Of a DNA stretch of 36,102 nt, positions 31,951 through 36,102 are shown in pieces. Source of the DNA: Roseobacter sp. (GTDB lineage: Bacteria; Pseudomonadota; Alphaproteobacteria; Rhodobacterales; Rhodobacteraceae). The translations under genes were made by a program, and so were the position numbers. Every line of letters begins with the position of its first letter. The stretch's first letter is position 1. The notes under the pieces are model-generated. The model worked only from the letters and a program-made list of their open reading frames with translations. It was not told where the DNA came from and did no database searches. The stretch lies in contig JAGXHA010000114.1 in NCBI GenBank assembly GCA_024636475.1, forward strand, positions 1 through 36,102. Direction: 5' to 3'.

Positions 31951-32580
31951 CTAGGCGCTCTTCCTTTCCTTCCCGATCTTGATGCCATTATCACGCGCCA
32001 CGCGATACACGCTCTGCCGGGAGATGCCCATGGTGTCGGCTATCGCGGTCGGTCCCTTTCCTTCGCTGGCGAGCGTCATTATCCGGGCGGGGTCTATGGA
32101 TGCGGGGCGTCCGTTGAAGGTTCCCCCTTTTTCACGGTACTTGGCAATGCCTTCCGCCTGCCGCTCTGCACGTAGATCGGTTTCGAACTGTGAGAAGGCA
32201 CCTAGCATTTGGTAAAAAAGGCGTCCGGCGGCTGTGGTGGTGTCCACAGGCTGTTGCAACACCTTTAGGTGCGCACCTTTCTCAGCGATCAGGTTCCCGA
32301 TCTTGATCAGATCGGACAGCGACCTCGCCAAACGGTCGAGGCGCAGACAGTAGACTGTGTCACCGGGTTCGAGATCGGTAAGCATCCGCAACAACTCTGG
32401 ACGGGACTCCATAGAGCGACCAGATAGCTTCTCCTTATATATCAGCTTCGAGGGGACGCCTGCGCCCGTCAGGGCGTCGATCTGCACATCTAGCTTCTGG
32501 TGCGCACTTGATACGCGAGCATAGCCGACGACTGCCCCCGTGGGGACTGGTACGTCGGGTGTCGGTTTTATTTGTGTCAC
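31951..32580 (-). CDS. Serine recombinase (resolvase/invertase)
   Basis: A 209-residue small serine recombinase. The nucleophile is S24 in VGYARVSS, and the active-site arginines are in CLRLDRLARSL (R83, R86). The long helix E (FYQMLGAFSQFETDLRAERQAEGI) and a C-terminal helix-turn-helix (about 165-205: AIADTMGISRQSVYRVARD) complete the Pin/Tn3-resolvase layout. It starts at GTG 32580 with GAGGA upstream. No Tn3-type transposase is present, so it is more likely a resolvase or invertase of a plasmid- or phage-like element. Its recombination site may be in the dyad-rich DNA just upstream. Confidence 0.93.
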   Translation of the reverse strand: MTQIKPTPDVPVPTGAVVGYARVSSAHQKLDVQIDALTGAGVPSKLIYKEKLSGRSMESRPELLRMLTDLEPGDTVYCLRLDRLARSLSDLIKIGNLIAEKGAHLKVLQQPVDTTTAAGRLFYQMLGAFSQFETDLRAERQAEGIAKYREKGGTFNGRPASIDPARIMTLASEGKGPTAIADTMGISRQSVYRVARDNGIKIGKERKSA

Positions 32581-33106
32581 TTAGGAATCCTCACGTTGAG
32601 TTATGTGACGATCCTACTGTAACTTAAGTCGATTCGATAGCCAAAAGTTACCAAAATATAACCCTTTGGCACGTAACGGCAGGCTACACCTAAAAGTTAC
32701 GCACCGGTTTTCTCATGGGGCTCCGGACCCTATGAGAATTCCCGCTGGAATCCCCTTCGGTCTCCGTCTGATAGGATTCTTAGGCATGAAGGCCCAGTTG
32801 CTGACGATGTGCCAAGTGATAGGAAGCTGGCGATAGGACGCCGGGTTTCCTTATTCACTGTGGTTTTATGCCTTGCCAGTTGGGGTGTAGAGACACGCTC
32901 GGGAACTGCCTGCCCGTTTCATGCCGTGGCTTTTTGAACCCGCGATCTTGGAAGGTGACAGAGACTCCAGAAAAAATGAAACTGCATCAAAACTGCTGGC
33001 GTCAATTTCCCTGCCTCAAAAAAGGCATAACGTCTGGTCAGACCTCCTCGGACCTCCTTGCCAATAGATATATTGTAAGCATCTCCACTTACAGTCGCTG
33101 GTGGCG
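32581..33106. other. Non-coding region upstream of the recombinase, possible recombination site
   Basis: No gene seen. Within 32615-32700 the motif GTAACTT/AAGTTAC recurs in both orientations (GTAACTT at about 32619, AAAGTTAC twice, GTAAC once). At 32711-32737 TCTCATGGGG and CCCTATGAGA form a 10-bp dyad with one G-T pair around CTCCGGA. This clustering next to a serine recombinase start resembles a res or inversion site, but I see no known consensus. Confidence 0.4.
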
Positions 33107-33370
33107 CTAGTCCGACACATCAGAAAGCAAGGTTTCAGCCCGGTAGACTGCCCATCGAGCCTTCCCGCGCCCGCCGCAGGAGCGGCAATGAAAACGGTCT
33201 GCAACGAGATTCAAGTGTGTCAGGGGGCGGAACTTCAATCGCAGTTGGTAGGGGGCAATCAGATAGCGTTTGCCGCAGTGAGCACATATGAACTCCACCG
33301 CGTCAGCGGCGGTCAAGGTCTCGACCCGTATGTCGAAGCGGAATCCAAGGGTGAGCGGGTGCAAAGGCAT
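33107..33370 (-). CDS. Small protein with two CxxC pairs
   Basis: An 87-residue protein if started at ATG 33370; a TTG at 33400 would give 97. Two CxxC pairs, CAHCGKRY and CRSCGGRG, about 30 residues apart, suggest a zinc ribbon. RYLIAPYQLRLKFRPLTHLNLVADRFHC between them is rich in basic and hydrophobic residues. Similar small CxxC proteins are frequent on mobile elements of alphaproteobacteria, but I know no function. No good ribosome site is visible at either start, which lowers confidence. Confidence 0.5.
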   Translation of the reverse strand: MPLHPLTLGFRFDIRVETLTAADAVEFICAHCGKRYLIAPYQLRLKFRPLTHLNLVADRFHCRSCGGRGKARWAVYRAETLLSDVSD

Positions 33371-33454
33371 GATTGGAACATATAGAGAACACGGGATCAA
33401 CGTCCAGCGCCCTCGTGTACTGCTTTCCGCCGTCAGGCCTCATGATAACGGCAG

Positions 33455-33762
33455 TTTCCGCTTCGTGCCTTAGTTTCCGTTCCGTTCTCCGGTCTATTTC
33501 CGGTGAAAGCTTATTTATTACAGGCGGTTAGGGTGTATTTTCCGATTTTCCACTATTTTCGGAGCGTTGGCACACCCGCGTGTGTGCATCCTGCGCTGGT
33601 GTTCCTAACTGTTCTGCTTCCATTAGAAATTCAACTTAATAGAAATAAACTGGAAAATCGGAAATGGCCCCTATTTTTATGGGAAATGACCGGAAACCAA
33701 CCGGAAACGAACCGGAAACGACCGGAAACGACCGGAAATGGAAGGGCCGCTGACGCGGCCCT
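33455..33762. other. Iteron-like repeat array, candidate replication origin
   Basis: Five tandem ACCGGAAAC-type repeats of 10-11 bp occupy 33689-33740. A degenerate cluster in the opposite orientation (TTTCCG, TTCTCCGGT, ATTTCCGGT) lies at 33455-33504. Between them TTTCCGATTTTCCA (33539-33552) and TGGAAAATCGGAAA (33651-33664) are a perfect 14-bp inverted pair flanking about 98 bases that include GCACAC-CCGCGT-GTGTGC (33570-33587) and an AT-rich stretch. A hairpin AGGGCCGC-TGAC-GCGGCCCT (33743-33762) closes the array 8 bases before the end of the replicase gene. The layout resembles iteron origins beside replication genes; origin activity is inference. Confidence 0.55.
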
Positions 33763-33769
33763 CACCCAA

Positions 33770-34510
33770 TCAGAACTCATACCCCATCGCCACCATGCGC
33801 GCCCGCAACACATCGCCCGCAGGAAACTCAAAGTATGCGAGGTTCTTCTTTTTCTTGTCGCTGGGCACATCCACCAGACCTTTGGACCGAATGAAGCCGT
33901 GATCCTTCCCGAAGAGTTTTTCGGCAAGCTTCATCACGTTATCGCTGTCGGCAGCGTACTTGTTGGCGAATGGACGCAGGTACGGATAGACCAGCGCCCT
34001 CACCAGTTCACCGAAGGTCCCTTTTCCGGCACCGCCAGCACCATGCAAAACCAATGCCGTCCCCGGCTTCTCGCCCGGTCGCTGCACCAGATGTGCCAGC
34101 CAATGCCAGACCCACTTGAAGGTGGCTTCATTCCCTGCACAGACCACGTCGCGGATGAATGCCTTGAGGTCGCTGCAATCTCCCTCAAGCGGTTTGAGGT
34201 GGAACCCGCCAAACAGATTGAATGCGGTCGCGGGAATCCGCGCCGGGGGCGGGGCGAATTCGACGCGACTGTGACGCTTGGCTTGCGCTGCGAAGATCGG
34301 CACAGGATTCACCCATTTCGTGCTCTTCTTCACCTTACCGTTTGCGTCCTCCACTTTGGTGACAACTGCCACTTTTCGGTCGTCGTGGAAGCGCGTCAGC
34401 GCCGGAGCCTTCCAAATCTCCATCCGCGACTCGTTGGTGATGGAAAAATCGGGGACCCGGACGAACACCATGTCGCCACCGATGTTCACAGCTTTGAAAC
34501 GGACATCCAA
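33770..34510 (-). pseudogene. Primase-helicase, helicase part, frameshifted and internally deleted
   Basis: A 246-residue frame continuing the upstream primase-polymerase gene after a frameshift near 34510. It keeps the pre-helicase region (FNLFGGFHLKPLEGDCSDLK, FKWVWHWLAHLVQRPGEKPG) and Walker A GAGGAGKGT (157-165) typical of D5/DUF5906 phage-type helicases. About 15 residues later it jumps to what looks like the family's C-terminal tail (KYAADSDNVMKLAEKLFGKD, YFEFPAGDVLRARM). Walker B and the rest of the motor, usually some 200 residues, are missing. The only start in this frame is TTG at 34510, inside the upstream gene. Confidence 0.65.
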
Positions 34511-35970
34511 GCTCCACAGGCTTCGTCCATGTCATCTCCAAGTGGCCCGGTGATGTCGAGCTCAACAGCCGACCCATCGGCTGACGCCGACTCCCCGTCC
34601 TCTGTGTCCTTGGCCTCTGGCGATTTATGCTTCGGCATGGGATCGGATTTGTGAGAAGTCCATGAAGTCGAACCTGCTTCACTGTCCGCGTCAGCGGGAA
34701 TATCCAACCCGTCGTCATCTTGGTCTTCGGAGTCAGCGATGAAGTTGCGCGCCTGTTCTACCCGGTCGAAAAGATAGGCGTCGGTCGCGTACCTGGACTC
34801 GTTCCGCCCGTCATCGCAGGGTGCTTCAAGAATGGCAGTTCGAAGTTCTTCAATCATCTCAGCGTCATCAGAGTCCGAACCATTGGCAGAGAACCACGCA
34901 CAAGCGGCAGCGTAGATGGGGGCGTCGAACCCCTTTGCCCCATCCCCGATGGTTTCGAGGTATGCCTCAAAACCGAAAACATCGCCGTTGCCGTCCCGCT
35001 TCCAGTTGGTGCCTGTGGCCTTCCCGGCCTTTTTCGAACTGCTCTTCTTAGATACAGCCTGTGCCTCTTCGATCAAGAAAGCGGGGGCATCCGCGATTTC
35101 TCGTTCCCAAGGGGCCACGCCTTCATCCCAGATATAGAAATTGCCGGTTGCGTGGAGGGATGGTCCCGCCACGATCTGGCCACCATCACCGCGAATATCG
35201 ACTCCCGGCGCGATCTGCGACGCAGTGTTGTGGATCGTGACACCCATTGGCAAGCGGTACAGCTTATGCCGCCCTCCGCTGCCCGTGGTCTGCTGGACAG
35301 TATCAGGCAGTTCGGTGGCGTGTGCGGCCAACCACGCCAATCCCACCTCACCGTCGAAGTCCACCACCACGATATCCCCCCCGGTGGCAATGCCCAAATT
35401 GCGTGGCTGATTCCGGGATGCAAAGTGATGACGTTCCCCCGCGTTATTGACAGGATACTTTCCCTTGCCCTGCCAAGATCGGATGATCTCCGCGCGATCA
35501 TTTGTCGCCCGAAGCTGCCACGCCGCGCCGCGCGGAATTTTTGACGACTGCCGCGTTCCGGTCGCGTAGCCATGGGCATCCATGCCATGCAGGTCCACCA
35601 CACGCAGCCCAGCCTCAGCACAGGCCAGTGCGGTGGCAAGTGTCAGGCAGTTGTGTTCAAAAACGCTGGCGTAAGCTGCTTGGCCGAAATGGACGTGATG
35701 CTCACCGGTACTGTGCAGTAGCTTTGCGGCCTCGGCCACGCGGTCCACCCCCAGCCGCTCAATCATAGCTTTGCGTTGAATCTCCGCGCGCTCTGTCCAG
35801 TAAGGCGAACTTTGGGGAGGTGCTTTACCGACCCGGTCTGTGGGCAAGCGGTCGTGCGGTGCAGGCAGTGGGGGGCGCATTTGCACCACGTTCCCCATTT
35901 CGCGGTCGCGTCCCGCCTGTGCTTCGGCGCGCGCTAAGTCGAATGGAGTAGGTCGCTCTTGATTTTCCAC
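34486..35970 (-). CDS. Bifunctional DNA primase/polymerase (Prim-Pol) part of replicase
   Basis: A 494-residue frame. Residues about 120-290 are an AEP-type primase-polymerase domain, as on plasmids and prophages. The metal motif is D204-x-D206 in IVVVDFDGE, followed by TTGSGGRHKLYRL (H235) and PGVDIRGDGGQIVAGPS. Residues 300-480 are a linker with an acidic stretch (DSEDQDDDGLDIPADADSE). It runs 25 bases into the helicase frame before stopping, which implies a frameshift in a former single gene of at least 900 codons. It starts at GTG 35970, just inside the boundary of the apparent IS200-type element, so the true 5' end may be altered. Confidence 0.78.
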   Translation of the reverse strand: MENQERPTPFDLARAEAQAGRDREMGNVVQMRPPLPAPHDRLPTDRVGKAPPQSSPYWTERAEIQRKAMIERLGVDRVAEAAKLLHSTGEHHVHFGQAAYASVFEHNCLTLATALACAEAGLRVVDLHGMDAHGYATGTRQSSKIPRGAAWQLRATNDRAEIIRSWQGKGKYPVNNAGERHHFASRNQPRNLGIATGGDIVVVDFDGEVGLAWLAAHATELPDTVQQTTGSGGRHKLYRLPMGVTIHNTASQIAPGVDIRGDGGQIVAGPSLHATGNFYIWDEGVAPWEREIADAPAFLIEEAQAVSKKSSSKKAGKATGTNWKRDGNGDVFGFEAYLETIGDGAKGFDAPIYAAACAWFSANGSDSDDAEMIEELRTAILEAPCDDGRNESRYATDAYLFDRVEQARNFIADSEDQDDDGLDIPADADSEAGSTSWTSHKSDPMPKHKSPEAKDTEDGESASADGSAVELDITGPLGDDMDEACGAWMSVSKL

Positions 35971-36025
35971 CTAATGGATTGAAACCACCGGCTTCCAGCC
36001 GGTCCGCTTCAGCGAATCTGCTTCT

Positions 36026-36091
36026 GATCTTCTCTCCTGAATTTTGAAACCCGCTGAGGCGGTATGGTTTCAAAATTCAGGAGAGAAGATC
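36026..36091 (+). promoter_or_regulatory. Perfect 25-bp inverted repeat masking a ribosome site
   Basis: Arms 36026-36050 and 36067-36091 are exact reverse complements of 25 bases. The 16-base loop holds a further CCGC-TGAG-GCGG hairpin (36051-36062). The ribosome site AGGAGAG (36079-36085) lies inside the right arm, 6 bases before ATG 36092. In RNA it would be fully double-stranded, as in IS200, where a stem-loop hides the transposase ribosome site against readthrough transcripts. Confidence 0.8.
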
Positions 36092-36102
36092 ATGCGTTAT
36101 TC
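36092..36102 (+). CDS. Start of a gene cut by the window edge, probably TnpA
   Basis: ATG CGT TAT TC reads M-R-Y-S, with a consensus ribosome site AGGAGAG 6 bases upstream. IS200/IS605 TnpA (Y1 transposase) proteins often begin in this way, but only four codons are visible, so the call rests on the surrounding hairpins. Confidence 0.4.

Larger units (their letters stand above)
35972..36102 (+). mobile_element. Left end of an IS200/IS605-type element (partial)
   Basis: A subterminal hairpin ACCGGC-TTCCA-GCCGGT (35987-36003), with flanking AAACC, resembles the hairpins at IS200/IS605 ends. A large palindrome at 36026-36091 then precedes an ATG at 36092. The left boundary is not defined because such elements lack terminal inverted repeats. 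The family call depends on the hairpins, the palindrome and the start MRYS; the rest lies outside the window. Confidence 0.5.

Noticed and set aside
33689..33740. CRISPR array
   Set aside because: The repeats are only 10-11 bp and directly abutting, with no spacers and no cas genes.
33503..34654. A 383-codon forward frame
   Set aside because: It is antisense to the helicase part and also crosses the iteron array; the composition is shadow-like and no motif is seen.
34720..35544. A 274-codon forward frame
   Set aside because: It lies entirely opposite the primase-polymerase gene, which carries recognisable catalytic motifs.

Overview
The window is a stretch of alphaproteobacterial chromosome, most likely from the Roseobacter group of Rhodobacterales (inference). 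The grounds are moderately high G+C, the order SUV3-type helicase, S4 protein, fdxA, carD, a his cluster split by opposite-strand genes, and two copies of a 'CCTCGGGGAGG plus double hairpin' intergenic repeat. No species call is made.

Positions 1-400 are transposon wreckage. They hold the 5' end of an IS110-type transposase gene, an internally cut IS6-type transposase start on the other strand, and the first codons of a probable RND-type transporter gene.

Positions 660-30160 are ordinary chromosome. In order: oligoendopeptidase PepF; a DNA-repair pair (ligase-associated exonuclease plus ATP-dependent ligase); lysophospholipase-like hydrolase and SCP2 protein, with overlapping stop and start; a secreted TPR protein, a SUV3-like RNA helicase, an S4-domain protein, ferredoxin FdxA and CarD; a Kef-type antiporter; an Lrp-family regulator divergent from 4-hydroxyphenylpyruvate dioxygenase; a large membrane protein with an apparent actin-like (PilM/GspL-like) N-terminus and a PilP/GspC-like C-terminus; a SIMPL protein; O-acetylhomoserine sulfhydrylase; a DxD glycosyltransferase-like protein; tRNA-Tyr; RlmB; a zinc-ribbon protein; a CoA-binding protein; and hisB-hisH // hisA-hisF-hisE, interrupted on the other strand by tandem DUF2147 genes and a collapsed haloperoxidase-like pseudogene. 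A stand-alone Lrp ligand-binding-domain protein, a small exported protein and a lipoprotein complete this part.

At 30348-30393 lies the 3' part of a tRNA-Gly(GCC), cut at the anticodon loop and followed by its own terminator. This is the scar expected of integration into a tRNA gene. Everything to the right looks like a decayed integrated element: small unknown genes, a serine recombinase with repeat-rich DNA upstream, a small zinc-ribbon protein, and a primase-polymerase/helicase gene that is split by a frameshift and has lost its helicase core. Beside it is a symmetric array of ACCGGAAA-type repeats that looks like a replication origin. The window ends in the left end of an apparent IS200/IS605-type element, whose transposase start is locked inside a perfect 25-bp inverted repeat.

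The most interesting items are the origin-like repeat array with its dead replicase, the tRNA-Gly att scar, the ribosome-site-masking palindrome, the pilus-like fusion protein, and several unexplained RNA-fold candidates (hppD leader, carD leader, 21889-21949, 23460-23572).
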